Source: Pedobacter sp. SYP-B3415 (GTDB taxonomy: Bacteria; Bacteroidota; Bacteroidia; Sphingobacteriales; Sphingobacteriaceae). From it: a stretch of 59,157 bases of DNA. The position numbers and the translations under genes were made by a program. The notes beneath the pieces are model-generated. The model was given only the letters and a program-made list of their open reading frames with translations. It did no database searches and was not told the origin of the DNA. Shown one piece after another: positions 45,947 through 55,562 of the stretch (within the stretch, counting starts at the first letter, position 1; each line of letters opens with the position of its first letter). Location: the NCBI RefSeq assembly GCF_004138205.1, contig NZ_RXNQ01000012.1, positions 1-59,157 of the forward strand, written 5' to 3'.

Positions 45947-48844
45947 CTAACTTAGAATTTCGCGGATATCGTCTTTTGTGAGCGATTTGATAAAGCTTTC
46001 TTCTGTGGTGATCAGGGCACTGGCCAGCGACTTCTTTCTTTGCTGCAGGGCAAGGATCTTTTCCTCTACCGTGTCTTTCGCAATGAACTTGTAAATGAAC
46101 ACTTTCTTTTCCTGCCCGATGCGGTGCGTACGATCAATTGCCTGCTGTTCAACCGCGGGGTTCCACCAGGGATCGAGAATAAATACATAATCGGCCTGAG
46201 TCAGGTTAAGTCCTACGCCACCGGCCTTTAAAGAGATCAGGAAAACCTTGAGCTGCTTGTTTTCCTGAAAGGCCGAGACCACCTCACCACGGTTGCGTGT
46301 ACCCCCGTCCAGGTAAGCAAATGGGATCTGTTCTTTTTCGAAGTACCTCCTGAATATGTCCAGGTGTTTTACAAACTGAGAAAACACCAGCACCTTATGG
46401 CCACCTTTCAAGACATTATCAAGGGTATGGATTACGTTTTCAAATTTACCTGAGTCGGCGGTATACCCGGCATCAATCATAAGCGGGTGATTGGCCAATT
46501 GCCTCAGCGCGGTCAGTCCCTGCAGCAACTGCACCTGTTTTTGTGCAAAAGTACCATTGTCCATACTTTCAAGCAGGTCATTCCGGTACGCAGACTTTGT
46601 CTTTTCGTAATAGGCTGCCTGATCCTCACTCATATCGCAATAAAAAACCTGTTCGGTTTTTGGCGGCAGTTCTGCTGCAACCTGTTCTTTGGTTCTTCTG
46701 AGCACGAAAGGTTTAATAATGCTCTGAAGTTTCCTTGCCTTCTCCTCATCCTTCTTTTTTTCGATTGCCTGAACATACTCTTCATAAAAGAAAGCCTGCG
46801 AACCGAGCAGTCCCGGATTCAGGAAGGTAAGCTGGGGCCACAGATCGCCGACAGAATTTTCTACGGGCGTTCCGCTTAGAATAAGCCTGTATTTTGACTT
46901 TAGTGCCCTTACCGACTTAAAAGATTTCGATCCCGGGTTTTTTATATTCTGGCTTTCGTCAAGGATTACGTAGTTGAAGTAAAAGTTTTCGAGCAAGCCG
47001 ATATCAATACGGGTTACCCCATAGGTTGTAATGATCAGGTCGTGTTTAGCAAACAGCGAGAGGTCTTTTGACCGGTTTGTTCCCGTATGCGCCAGAATCT
47101 TCAGCTTCGGGGTGAATTTTTTTGCCTCGTTCGTCCAGTTGTGGATCAGTGAGGTTGGCATAATGATGAGTGAAGGGTGGTGGCTGTTATTCTGCTCATT
47201 CTCTTCCTTTACCTTCTGCAGCATGGCCAGTGTCTGAACGGTTTTACCCAGACCCATGTCGTCGGCCAGGCACCCGCCAAAGTTGTACTCACGCAGAAAA
47301 CCGAACCAGTTGTACCCGGCTTTCTGGTAACTGCGCAGATCACCCTTAAAGTGAACAGGCAAATGGGTGTCGTCAATTTGCTCAAAGTCGTTCAGTCTTT
47401 GAAGCTTCCGCTGAAGGGTCACATTTGTAATACTGTCTTCCGCCAGATCATTCACCAGGCCGATGTGGTGTTTCTTCAGCTTAAGGCCTTTGCCCGATTC
47501 TGCCAGACTGAAAAGTGTACCATACTGTGCAAACCATTTGTCAGGTATAATCGCAACTTCCCCGTCTGGAAGGGTAAATTCCCGCCGTTTATGCAAGATA
47601 TGCTGCTTTAGTTCTATAAATGGGATCTGATATTTCCCAAAGTAGACGATCGCATAAATATCGAACCAGTCATTGCCCTCTTTCACTTCGAGGTCAATCT
47701 TATTGGCACCGATTACAAATCGCTTCTGCCCGGTCTGCTGCTCAATTTCAAAGCCCTCGCTCTCCAACTGCTCAATGTGCTCATTGATCCAGTTCAGCAC
47801 AGCATAACTTTGGTTGGCATCATCAGAGAGCCCCGACACTTCGAGGTTACTGAACAATGCACTCGTTTTTTTCAAGCCCAGCCCGGTCAGAAATGCAAAC
47901 TTTTGTTTTTCCCAGTCAAGCGACCTTTTTACGCGGTGAAAAATATAATTATCATCGTCTTTTTCCAGGCGTACGGTCACTTTACGGTCGTTACCCATGG
48001 CAAAAAGATAATCGCCATAACGGAAATATACCTGGATCTGGGAGATGCCTCCATCAACATAGATAACTTTGAGGATAGGGCGCGCATCATATTTCTCGGT
48101 CCGGATCTCAAAGCCCTCGGCGTATACATTATATTTTTCAATGAGCGGACCGACGAACTTTTCGAAATATGTTTTTTCTGTAGCTTTCGGAATCGCGATA
48201 TAACGTTTCGCCAGGAAAGGCTGGAGTTTCTTTCCTTCAATTCCCTGTTCAAAATAATACAGTACATCATCCAGCAGCAGCCATGCGGGCTGGTTGCTAA
48301 CCACCTGCGCATCTTTGAACATAAACTCGATCCGCTGCCCCTGGTATTTAATTGTCGGAAAATAACGGGTTTCCGTTTCGTTACGTCTGAAATGGAAAAG
48401 TACGGAGGCTGCTTCTGCCGCCAGGCTGATCTTTCTTTCTACCGGCCAGCCATCCTTGCCCATCAGGTAAAGGCTGTCTTTAGTTTTCAGGATTTCGAGT
48501 GCCTCGGCAAGTTTTTTTTCAATCTTCGGACGCACATTTTCATAAAAGGCTTCGTCAAATATTTTTGTGAAAAATTCGCTGGAACGAACGCTCTTTTTGT
48601 GGTATTTTTTAATCAGATAGTCCTGCTCAATCTCATCCAGAATTTTGATGAGTTTCATGTCTGTCGCATCGAGATCACAATCGTAATCTTTGGCGGTATG
48701 TGTAAATACCCGCTGATAACTCAAAGAAAAGTCACCCTGCGGATTCAGTTGAACGATATGAGGCTCGATCAGGTATCCGAGGAACTCGTGTTTACAGAGC
48801 GCGTAAACCATCCGGCAGGGTTTTTCAGTATCGGCAAGTAACAT
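45947..48844 (-). CDS. SNF2-family DNA-dependent ATPase (HepA/RapA-like)
   Basis: A 965-residue Swi2/Snf2 protein. The helicase core lies in the C-terminal half: NFGGCLADDMGLGKTVQTLA (Walker A with Q-like entry), TSLIHNWTNEAKKFTP, YVILDESQNIKNPGSKSFK (DEAH-type box as DESQ), LILSGTPVENSVGDLWPQL, then the second lobe KVLVFSQFVKHLDIFRRYF, LISLKAGGVGLNLTQADYV and WWNPAVEQQAIDRTHRIGQ. The N-terminal 450 residues have no motif I recognise; no SWIM zinc finger is seen. Such proteins recycle RNA polymerase or remodel protein-DNA complexes. It has a good TTTG-N20-TATGTTTG promoter and appears to be transcribed alone. Confidence 0.92.
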   Translation of the reverse strand: MLLADTEKPCRMVYALCKHEFLGYLIEPHIVQLNPQGDFSLSYQRVFTHTAKDYDCDLDATDMKLIKILDEIEQDYLIKKYHKKSVRSSEFFTKIFDEAFYENVRPKIEKKLAEALEILKTKDSLYLMGKDGWPVERKISLAAEAASVLFHFRRNETETRYFPTIKYQGQRIEFMFKDAQVVSNQPAWLLLDDVLYYFEQGIEGKKLQPFLAKRYIAIPKATEKTYFEKFVGPLIEKYNVYAEGFEIRTEKYDARPILKVIYVDGGISQIQVYFRYGDYLFAMGNDRKVTVRLEKDDDNYIFHRVKRSLDWEKQKFAFLTGLGLKKTSALFSNLEVSGLSDDANQSYAVLNWINEHIEQLESEGFEIEQQTGQKRFVIGANKIDLEVKEGNDWFDIYAIVYFGKYQIPFIELKQHILHKRREFTLPDGEVAIIPDKWFAQYGTLFSLAESGKGLKLKKHHIGLVNDLAEDSITNVTLQRKLQRLNDFEQIDDTHLPVHFKGDLRSYQKAGYNWFGFLREYNFGGCLADDMGLGKTVQTLAMLQKVKEENEQNNSHHPSLIIMPTSLIHNWTNEAKKFTPKLKILAHTGTNRSKDLSLFAKHDLIITTYGVTRIDIGLLENFYFNYVILDESQNIKNPGSKSFKSVRALKSKYRLILSGTPVENSVGDLWPQLTFLNPGLLGSQAFFYEEYVQAIEKKKDEEKARKLQSIIKPFVLRRTKEQVAAELPPKTEQVFYCDMSEDQAAYYEKTKSAYRNDLLESMDNGTFAQKQVQLLQGLTALRQLANHPLMIDAGYTADSGKFENVIHTLDNVLKGGHKVLVFSQFVKHLDIFRRYFEKEQIPFAYLDGGTRNRGEVVSAFQENKQLKVFLISLKAGGVGLNLTQADYVFILDPWWNPAVEQQAIDRTHRIGQEKKVFIYKFIAKDTVEEKILALQQRKKSLASALITTEESFIKSLTKDDIREILS

Positions 48845-48889
48845 GGTAGATTAGGTAAATGTTGCGGCGCTATGCGCTGCGGAAACCTT

Positions 48890-48921
48890 CAAACATACAC
48901 CAAATTGAACGAACAATCAAA
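48890..48921 (-). promoter_or_regulatory. Promoter of the SNF2 helicase gene (-33/-7)
   Basis: On the minus strand TTTG (complement of 48918-48921), 20 bases, then TATGTTTG (complement of 48890-48897). Both elements and spacing match the Bacteroidota consensus; the leader is about 40 bases. Confidence 0.65.
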
Positions 48922-48925
48922 AAAT

Positions 48926-48955
48926 AACCCGCAGCTCTTAAAAAAACTGCGGGTT
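48926..48955 (-). terminator. Intrinsic terminator of the RND efflux operon
   Basis: AACCCGCAG (48926-48934) pairs with CTGCGGGTT (48947-48955). In the minus direction the stem is followed by ATTTTTTGATTG. It lies 25 bases after the stop of the outer-membrane factor gene. Confidence 0.85.
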
Positions 48956-48979
48956 GTTCCGTTTGGTGATTTGCCTGGC

Positions 48980-50383
48980 TTATTGCCAGCCTCCGCCAAG
49001 GGCGCGATAGAGGTTCACGACAGCCTGCAATTTCTGCAGCTGGTCATTAACCCCGGCAAGCTGTGCGGCAAGTAAGGCCTGTTCTGAGGTCAATACATCG
49101 GTATAATTTGTTGCCGAACTGTAGCGCAACAATTCTTTTGTATACTCGACTGCTTTGGTTAATGATGCGATCTGCCGGCTGCGGCTCTGCTGTTTATCGC
49201 TGGCCGCCTGGTAAGCATATAGGTAGTTTGACACCTCGTTACCCGCATTCAGCAATGATTGCTGGAAGTCGTTGTAAGCAATCTGCTGGTTGGCCTGAGC
49301 TGTACGCAATCTTGCCTTGTTTAACCCCCTGTTGAAGATCGGCTGGGTAAGTCCGCCGACAATATTATAAAATATAGACTGCGAAAAAAAGTTCTGCAGC
49401 TGCAGGGAGGAGAGCCCGCCGCCGGCAGTCAGTGTCAGAGAGGGGTAGAAGAATGTGCGCGCCACGTTCGTATTTTCAAACGACGCACGGAAAGCAAATT
49501 CTGCCTGCTGCACATCCGGGCGGTTTTTCAGCAACTGGCTCGAAACACCGGTCTCCAGGTTGGTAAGCGGCACCTGGCTTTCCAATTTACCCCGCACAAT
49601 TGTTCCGGGAGCGCGGGCCAGCAGAATGCTCAGTGCATTTTCGGTTTCGCGGATGCCTTGCTTCAGATCTGGTACGGTAACTTCTGCTGCATACCGGTTC
49701 GCTTCGCTTTGCACCACGGCTGCACCATTTACTACAGCTCCTTCTTTGAGCGATCGCATGGTTTCAACATCCTGGATGCGGATACGTATTGTTTCTTCGG
49801 TAATGGCCAGCTGTTTGTCAAGCGCCAGAAGCGCATAATAATTGTTGGCAATTGCGCTTACAAGCTGGGTCTGTATAGCACGCTTCGCTGCTTCTGTCTG
49901 CAACAGGGTAGCCAGTGCGGCACGCCGTCCGCTGCTCAGTTTACCCCATATATCAGCCTCCCAGGACGTACTCAACTGCGCCCGGTAGGTTTGCGTTTCC
50001 AGGTTAATGTTGATACCCGGCGGGAAGTTCAGCGCTGCGCGCGATTGTTTGTTATCTGTTACTGAGACATCTGCATTCAGGCTGGGCAGAAACGCAGCGC
50101 GGCTTTGCCGTAACGCAGCATCGGCAGATTTGATCCGCTCGAGGGCCGAACGCAGGTCAAGGTTTTTTTCGAGGCCTTCGCGAACAAGCGTTTGCAGTAC
50201 CGGATCGGTAAACAGGCTGTCCCAGCGCATCAGACCGATCGAGTTGGTATCGGTCGACTGCACGTCGCGGTACAATCCCTGATCTGGCACAACAGGCCGC
50301 TCATATTGTTTGGTTACCCGGCAGGCCGCGGCACCCAGCAACAGGAGCATAAATAATAGTGTATGTTTTTTGAACTTTGTCAT
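48980..50383 (-). CDS. RND efflux outer-membrane factor (TolC/OprM, NodT-type lipoprotein)
   Basis: The exit duct of the tripartite pump. The 467-residue product starts MTKFKKHTLLFMLLLLGAAA and has Cys21 as lipidation site; the frame extends further upstream but the ATG at 50383 gives the proper lipoprotein signal. Two OEP repeats follow: DSLFTDPVLQTLVREGLEKN, LSTSWEADIWGKLSSGRRAA, then RPDVQQAEFAFRASF, LTLTAGGGLSSLQLQNFF and GGLTQPIFNRGLNKARL. These are hallmarks of the OprM/CusC group. It starts 10 bases after the permease stop, in the order regulator, adaptor, permease, outer-membrane factor. Confidence 0.94.
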   Translation of the reverse strand: MTKFKKHTLLFMLLLLGAAACRVTKQYERPVVPDQGLYRDVQSTDTNSIGLMRWDSLFTDPVLQTLVREGLEKNLDLRSALERIKSADAALRQSRAAFLPSLNADVSVTDNKQSRAALNFPPGININLETQTYRAQLSTSWEADIWGKLSSGRRAALATLLQTEAAKRAIQTQLVSAIANNYYALLALDKQLAITEETIRIRIQDVETMRSLKEGAVVNGAAVVQSEANRYAAEVTVPDLKQGIRETENALSILLARAPGTIVRGKLESQVPLTNLETGVSSQLLKNRPDVQQAEFAFRASFENTNVARTFFYPSLTLTAGGGLSSLQLQNFFSQSIFYNIVGGLTQPIFNRGLNKARLRTAQANQQIAYNDFQQSLLNAGNEVSNYLYAYQAASDKQQSRSRQIASLTKAVEYTKELLRYSSATNYTDVLTSEQALLAAQLAGVNDQLQKLQAVVNLYRALGGGWQ

Positions 50384-50393
50384 GTTGTTTTTC

Positions 50394-53300
50394 CTAGTGG
50401 TGGTCATTGCCTGAAGGTTTTTCGCCGGCTTCTTCCAAACGGGCGGCTTCAGCATCTGCTTCGAAGGGTGATTTGTTACTCACTTTTTCCTGCAGCATCT
50501 GGAATATGATGAACAGGGCCGGAATTACAAAAATCCCGAAGATGGTACCGAAAAGCATACCGCCTACCGCACCGGTACCAATAGAGGAGTTACCCGCGGC
50601 GCCAACGCCGCGCGAAAGCATAAGCGGAAGCAGTCCAAGAATAAAGGCAAACGATGTCATGAGGATCGGGCGTAAACGGGCTGTTGCACCGTCTATTGCA
50701 GCCTCAACAATGCCCATCCCTTTGCGCCGGCGGTCGAGCGCATACTCTACAATCAGGATCGCATTTTTGGCAAGCAGCCCCACAAGCATAATCAGCGTGA
50801 TCTGCGTATAAATGTTATTGTCAATTCCGAAGATTTTATCAAAGATAAAGGTACCGGTGAGACCGACCGGTAAGGAGATCAGAACGGCAAGCGGCAGCAT
50901 ATAACTTTCATACTGGGCTGCCAGCAGGAAATAAACAAAGACCACACAAAGCATAAAGATAAAGACCGTCTGACTTCCGGCATACTGCTCCTCCCTCGAC
51001 AGGCCGGAAAACTCATAGCCGTAGCCAGCAGGCAGTTTCTGAGCCGCAACTTCCTGAACGGCGGCAAGCGCATCGCCAGAGCTGAAGCCCGGCTTGGGGT
51101 TACCGGTTACCTGGATCGATGTATACAGGTTAAACCGGGAAATGGTCTGCGGACCATACACTTTACTCAGGCTGATAAACTCTGTGATCGGTGCCATTGT
51201 ACCGGCTTTTGTGCGAACAGAAATGTTATTCAGACTTTCCTGGTTTGTCCGGTATTTGAAATCGGCCTGGTATACCACGCGGTATTGCTTACCGAACTTG
51301 TTAAAGTTCGATGCATAAACCCCGCCATAATAACCCTGCAGCACGCCAAGCACATCATTTACGCTAAGCCCGGCCTGCTTGATTTTGGCCACATTAGCCG
51401 TAACGAGGAACTGCGGAAAGTTTACGTTGAAGGAGGTTGATGCGTACTGGATCTCCGGGCGTTTATTTAGCTCGGCCAGAAATTCATTGGCTGTATTGCT
51501 GAATTTGGCGATATCTCCGCCGGTGCGGTCCTGCAGCTGAAATTCAAAACCGCCGCTGGTACCGAAACCCTGTATGGTTGGCGGTGCAAAAAAGATAACA
51601 CGTGCCTCCTTGATACTTGCGGTTTTTGCAAACAGGTCTGCAATAATTGCTTTAACGTCACGGTCGCGCTCTTTCCATGGCTGCAACCGGGTAATCACCA
51701 TACCATAAGCGCTTCCGCTTCCGCTGATCATGGCCCGGCCTACAACACGCAGCGTACTGTTTACTTCCGGTACCGTACGCACGAGGCTGTCGATCTTTCT
51801 TACAACTTCGTCTGTGCGCTCTTTTGAAGAAGAAGGCGGAAGCGAGATGTCAGACATGATCGTTCCTAAATCTTCATTGGGTACAAATCCTTTTGGTGTG
51901 GTGTTCATGGTCCATACCAGAACGGCGGTAAAGCCGACAATGATCAAGCCTGCAATCCATTTTTTCTCCGCCAGAAAAGAAACCGCACCCTTGTACCGAT
52001 TCGTCATCCGGTCGAAAGAGGTATTGAATGCAGTATAAAAACGCTGCATAAAATTTTTCTTACGCCCATGGTCATCTGAATGCGGTTTCAGGAACAGCGC
52101 ACAAAGCGCCGGACTCAGCGTTAAAGCATTGATGGCGGAGAGGATGATCGAAATGGCAAGCGTCAGGCCGAACTGTTTGTAGAATACCCCCGATGATCCC
52201 TGGATAAAACTAACCGGCACAAACACCGCAGCCATCACAAGGGTAATGGAAATAATAGCTCCGGTGATGTCTTCCATCGCGTCGACCGTTGCTTTGCGTG
52301 CCGATTTATAACCCTGGTCCAGTTTCGCATGGACCGCCTCGACCACAACGATCGCATCATCGACCACGATACCAATGGCCAGAACAAGCGCAAACAGCGT
52401 TAGCAGGTTGATCGTAAAGCCGAAGAGATTCAGGAAGAAGAAAGTACCTATAATTGCTACCGGCACAGAGATGGCCGGGATAAGCGTTGAACGGAAATCC
52501 TGCAGGAAAATAAACACAACCAGAAACACGAGGATAAACGCCTCGATCAGTGTATGGATCACTTTGTCAATAGACGCATCTAGAAAGTCATTTACGTTAA
52601 CAAGCGGCATATAATGAATGCCCTTCGGGAAGTTGGCTGACGCATTTTCAAGCACCTGCAATGAGCCCTCGATTACTTCTTTCGCGTTTGAACCGGCTGT
52701 CTGGTTGATGGCGATACCCAGACCCTGCTTTCCGTTTACCCGCACCGTACTGGCATAACTCTGGGCGCCCATCTCGATCCGGGCCACGTCTTTCAGGCGC
52801 AGCACTTCGCCGTTTTCGCTGGCGCGGATGATCATGTCGCCAAATTCGGTCTCGCTTTTCAGCCTGCCTGTGTATTTTAAGGTATATTCGAACGACTGGT
52901 TACCCTCTTCGCCAAACTGACCCGGCGCGGCTTCAATATTCTGTTCAGCCAGCGCAGTGCTGATATCGGCAGGAATCAGGCCGTAAGCAGTCATTACATC
53001 CGGCTTCAGCCATAAACGCATGGTATAGTCTGAGCGGCCGAATGCGCTCGCATCACCCACACCGTTAATCCGCTTGATCTGCGGAACCAGGTTAATCTCT
53101 GCATAGTTCTGCAGAAACTTCTGGTCGTACGATGGATTATCGCTGTAAAGCGCAAATATCAATACGTTACTTGGCTGCCGTTTTGAGGTGATTACACCGG
53201 CACGCGTTACTTCCTGCGGTAGCAGACTTGTTGCACGCGATACGCGGTTTTGAACGTTTACGGCCGCCAGGTCCGGATTGGTACCCAGTTTAAATGTGAT

Positions 53301-53573
53301 CGAAATGGCGGCGGTGCCGTCGTTGCCGGCAGTAGATGTCATGTAGGCCATGTCTTCCACACCGTTTATCTGCTCCTCGAGCGGAACAACAACACTGTTC
53401 ATGACCACGTCGGCGTTGGCCCCCTGGTAAGAAGCCTGAACCTGCACCGTTGGCGGCGCTATTTCAGGGTATTGCGAAACCGGCAAGGTAGCCAGGCCGA
53501 GCACCCCCAGTATCACAATGAGAATGGAGATAACCGTTGACAGTACCGGTCTTTCTATAAATTTTTTAAACAT
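50394..53573 (-). CDS. RND efflux permease (HAE1, AcrB-like)
   Basis: The inner-membrane drug:proton antiporter, 1059 residues, 12 predicted membrane helices and two large periplasmic loops. It starts MFKKFIERPVLSTVISILIV and contains QYPEIAPPTVQVQASYQGA, the helix-4 motif GIVVDDAIVVVEAV with the proton-relay aspartates, RPTLMT-type (RLRPILMTSFAFILGLLPL) and SIGTGAVGGMLFGTIF. The relay lysine lies in helix 10 (GLLAKNAILIVEYALD). These fit hydrophobe/amphiphile efflux pumps of AcrB type rather than metal pumps. The substrate range cannot be read from sequence. It follows the adaptor by 22 bases. Confidence 0.95.
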   Translation of the reverse strand: MFKKFIERPVLSTVISILIVILGVLGLATLPVSQYPEIAPPTVQVQASYQGANADVVMNSVVVPLEEQINGVEDMAYMTSTAGNDGTAAISITFKLGTNPDLAAVNVQNRVSRATSLLPQEVTRAGVITSKRQPSNVLIFALYSDNPSYDQKFLQNYAEINLVPQIKRINGVGDASAFGRSDYTMRLWLKPDVMTAYGLIPADISTALAEQNIEAAPGQFGEEGNQSFEYTLKYTGRLKSETEFGDMIIRASENGEVLRLKDVARIEMGAQSYASTVRVNGKQGLGIAINQTAGSNAKEVIEGSLQVLENASANFPKGIHYMPLVNVNDFLDASIDKVIHTLIEAFILVFLVVFIFLQDFRSTLIPAISVPVAIIGTFFFLNLFGFTINLLTLFALVLAIGIVVDDAIVVVEAVHAKLDQGYKSARKATVDAMEDITGAIISITLVMAAVFVPVSFIQGSSGVFYKQFGLTLAISIILSAINALTLSPALCALFLKPHSDDHGRKKNFMQRFYTAFNTSFDRMTNRYKGAVSFLAEKKWIAGLIIVGFTAVLVWTMNTTPKGFVPNEDLGTIMSDISLPPSSSKERTDEVVRKIDSLVRTVPEVNSTLRVVGRAMISGSGSAYGMVITRLQPWKERDRDVKAIIADLFAKTASIKEARVIFFAPPTIQGFGTSGGFEFQLQDRTGGDIAKFSNTANEFLAELNKRPEIQYASTSFNVNFPQFLVTANVAKIKQAGLSVNDVLGVLQGYYGGVYASNFNKFGKQYRVVYQADFKYRTNQESLNNISVRTKAGTMAPITEFISLSKVYGPQTISRFNLYTSIQVTGNPKPGFSSGDALAAVQEVAAQKLPAGYGYEFSGLSREEQYAGSQTVFIFMLCVVFVYFLLAAQYESYMLPLAVLISLPVGLTGTFIFDKIFGIDNNIYTQITLIMLVGLLAKNAILIVEYALDRRRKGMGIVEAAIDGATARLRPILMTSFAFILGLLPLMLSRGVGAAGNSSIGTGAVGGMLFGTIFGIFVIPALFIIFQMLQEKVSNKSPFEADAEAARLEEAGEKPSGNDHH

Positions 53574-53595
53574 GATTTTCTGCTTGGGTTAACAG

Positions 53596-54774
53596 TTATT
53601 TTTTAAGTTCGGCAAAGACGCTGTCGGCAGCTCTTTCTTCCGCCTTGATCTTTGTGCCGTCTTTCAGACCGGAAAAACCTTCCAGTACAATTTTGTCACC
53701 GGCTTTCAGACCCTTGGTAACCACATAAAAATTTCCTTTTGTGTTGTCCATGATTTCGATCTCAGTAGATTTTACCGCGCCAGAACCGTCAACTACGTAT
53801 GCGAACTTCTTACCCTGAATGTCTGATGTAGACTTCTGAGGGATCAGGATAGCTGATTCGATGTGTTTTGGAATCCGTACCAGTGCGCTGGCGCCGCTTC
53901 TCAGCAAAACAGAGGGGTTTGGGAATGTAGCGCGCATACTTGCAGATCCTGTCTGGGTATTGATCTGGCCGCTCACTGTCTCGATGCGCCCGTTTTGCGC
54001 ATAGATGGTGCCGTCTGACAGGATAAGTGAGACGGATGGAATCTGACGAATCTTATCTGTGAGCGTGGCGCCTTTATAGTCCCTCGAAAAATCAAGAATT
54101 TGTTTTTCATTCAGCGAGAAATACGCGTACACTTTGGCAATGTTCGAAATTGTGGTTAACGGCTCGGCACTCTGGCTGCTTACCAGCGCACCCGTTTTGT
54201 AAGGAATGCGGCCAATTACACCATTTACAGGAGCTACAACGCGGGTATATCCCAGGTTTACACGGGCGTTGGCGAGCGAAGCGCGCGCCTGCGATAGTGC
54301 AGCCTGTTTGATCTTCAGGTTGTATTCGGCAGACTCAAGATCGAAACGGCTGATGATGTCTTTTTCAACCAGTGGCTTGGTTTTGTTGTATTGAAGACGC
54401 GCGGCATTAACTTCTGCCTCGGCACTGTTTATCGCCGCCTGGGCGGTACGGACTTCCTGTGCATACTGCGGTGCATTGATGGAAAAAAGCGGCTGACCTT
54501 GTTTCACGGTAGCACCTTCATCAACAAATATTTTCTCTATAAAGCCGTCAATTTTAGGGCGAATGTCTACGTTTTGCTGTCCTTCAAGCGTGGCAGGATA
54601 GTCGGTTTCAAGGGTGGTGCTCCGTTCGGTAAGCGTTACGACAGGGTAAGTCTGCGGCTGATCTGCAGCTGCGGCCTGTGCCGCCTTGTCGTCTTTTTTG
54701 CCGCCGCATGAAGCCAGCAACAGCGCTGAGCAGCTCAGCGTAAAAATAAACGTGCGTATTGTTCTCATGGTCAT
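53596..54774 (-). CDS. RND efflux periplasmic adaptor (membrane fusion lipoprotein)
   Basis: Links permease and outer-membrane duct. The 392-residue product has a lipoprotein signal ending LLLASCGGKK with Cys23, then the lipoyl/biotinyl-like half motif GFIEKIFVDEGATVKQGQPLF, a coiled-coil hairpin (AEVNAARLQYNKTKPLVEKD), RVVAPVNGVIGRIPYKTGALV, and a beta-barrel/membrane-proximal part ending in SGLKDGTKIKAEERA. An ATG two codons inside (54768) is an alternative start. It begins 8 bases after the tetR stop, so it is cotranscribed with the regulator. Confidence 0.93.
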   Translation of the reverse strand: MTMRTIRTFIFTLSCSALLLASCGGKKDDKAAQAAAADQPQTYPVVTLTERSTTLETDYPATLEGQQNVDIRPKIDGFIEKIFVDEGATVKQGQPLFSINAPQYAQEVRTAQAAINSAEAEVNAARLQYNKTKPLVEKDIISRFDLESAEYNLKIKQAALSQARASLANARVNLGYTRVVAPVNGVIGRIPYKTGALVSSQSAEPLTTISNIAKVYAYFSLNEKQILDFSRDYKGATLTDKIRQIPSVSLILSDGTIYAQNGRIETVSGQINTQTGSASMRATFPNPSVLLRSGASALVRIPKHIESAILIPQKSTSDIQGKKFAYVVDGSGAVKSTEIEIMDNTKGNFYVVTKGLKAGDKIVLEGFSGLKDGTKIKAEERAADSVFAELKK

Positions 54775-54782
54775 TATGTGCT

Positions 54783-55361
54783 CTATATAAAAATTGATTG
54801 AAGGATGATATCTTTTCGTTCGTCGATGAAATTTTCGTAGCGGGTATGGCTCAGATTAAACAGCTGCTGGTAAAGCGGTGACATGATAATCGGGTAAGAC
54901 AGCATGGAAAACAGGTTAACCAGAAAGTGCATAGGGTCCATGGTTCTTATGGTTCCCTTTTTCATTTCTGCTGCAATTTCATCGAGGAAGCTGATCAGCT
55001 TTGCGCTTTTCTTTTTGTTTTTCAGTACAAAGTCCTTATGGTTGATTTCTGAAATCAGGAAGGCTTCCTTAAAGGGATACTTGCGCATGTCGCGGAGGTA
55101 GACATCAATAAAACGTTCCACTTTTTCCCTGAACGGAAGGTCGGCATCAAGTGCTTCATCCAGCTGGCTTCTTTTGCTTTGTACAGCTTCGTTGTAGACC
55201 TGCTCGAACAATAGATCGCGGGAGCGGAAATAATAGTTCAGCAACGAGCGGTTCACACCGGCTGCATCTGCAATGTCCTGGGTAGTTGCATGCAGGTTTC
55301 CCTGTTTAAAAAAGATGTCTTTTGCTGTTTCCTTGATCAGCTCTTCGGTCGCTTTTTCCAT
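54783..55361 (-). CDS. TetR-family repressor of the RND efflux operon
   Basis: The 192-residue regulator starts MEKATEELIKETAKDIFFKQ, followed by the TetR helix-turn-helix HATTQDIADAAGVNRSLLNYYF with the conserved NYYF end, then a helical ligand-binding domain of low conservation. A longer frame begins at 55418, but the predicted -7 element (55404-55411) lies inside that extension, so ATG 55361 is the real start. A perfect palindrome covers the expected transcription start. The gene leads the operon tetR-adaptor-permease-outer-membrane factor, which points to autoregulation and drug-induced expression of the pump. Confidence 0.9.
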   Translation of the reverse strand: MEKATEELIKETAKDIFFKQGNLHATTQDIADAAGVNRSLLNYYFRSRDLLFEQVYNEAVQSKRSQLDEALDADLPFREKVERFIDVYLRDMRKYPFKEAFLISEINHKDFVLKNKKKSAKLISFLDEIAAEMKKGTIRTMDPMHFLVNLFSMLSYPIIMSPLYQQLFNLSHTRYENFIDERKDIILQSIFI

Positions 55362-55383
55362 CCTGTTTTTTTGTCGGGAGCGT

Positions 55384-55411
55384 TTAACAATTTTGTTAAG
55401 CGACAAAAGTA
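55384..55411 (-). promoter_or_regulatory. Efflux operon promoter with overlapping TetR operator candidate
   Basis: On the minus strand the -7 element TACTTTTG (complement of 55404-55411) is followed at once by the palindrome TTAACAA-AA-TTGTTAA (complement of 55384-55399), which would span the transcription start. A repressor bound here would block the operon. Confidence 0.55.
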
Positions 55412-55451
55412 GGCCCATTCGGATGTTCGCTCTGTCAGAGAATCATCATTT

Positions 55452-55467
55452 AATCAAACGATTGATT
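55452..55467. promoter_or_regulatory. Second palindrome upstream of tetR
   Basis: AATCAAACGATTGATT has 6-bp arms (AATCAA / TTGATT) around ACGA. It lies about 40 bases upstream of the tetR -7 element and could be a second regulator site; TetR-type operators of similar form are common. Confidence 0.4.
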
Positions 55468-55562
55468 TATGTTAGTGTATTTGTTACACTTTGTCGGAGT
55501 CTTCGTGAACAGAACCGTGGGAATACCGGTTCGCGAAGCATTGGCACCGACTGCTGCGGGGA

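Noticed and set aside
47777..48841. 354-codon plus-strand frame opposite the SNF2 gene
   Set aside because: Long but antisense to a clear family protein, Phe/Arg/Cys-rich in the manner of reversed coding sequence.
55361..55418. Longer TetR start at 55418
   Set aside because: The extension covers the predicted -7 element and operator, and the residues added do not resemble a TetR N-terminus.
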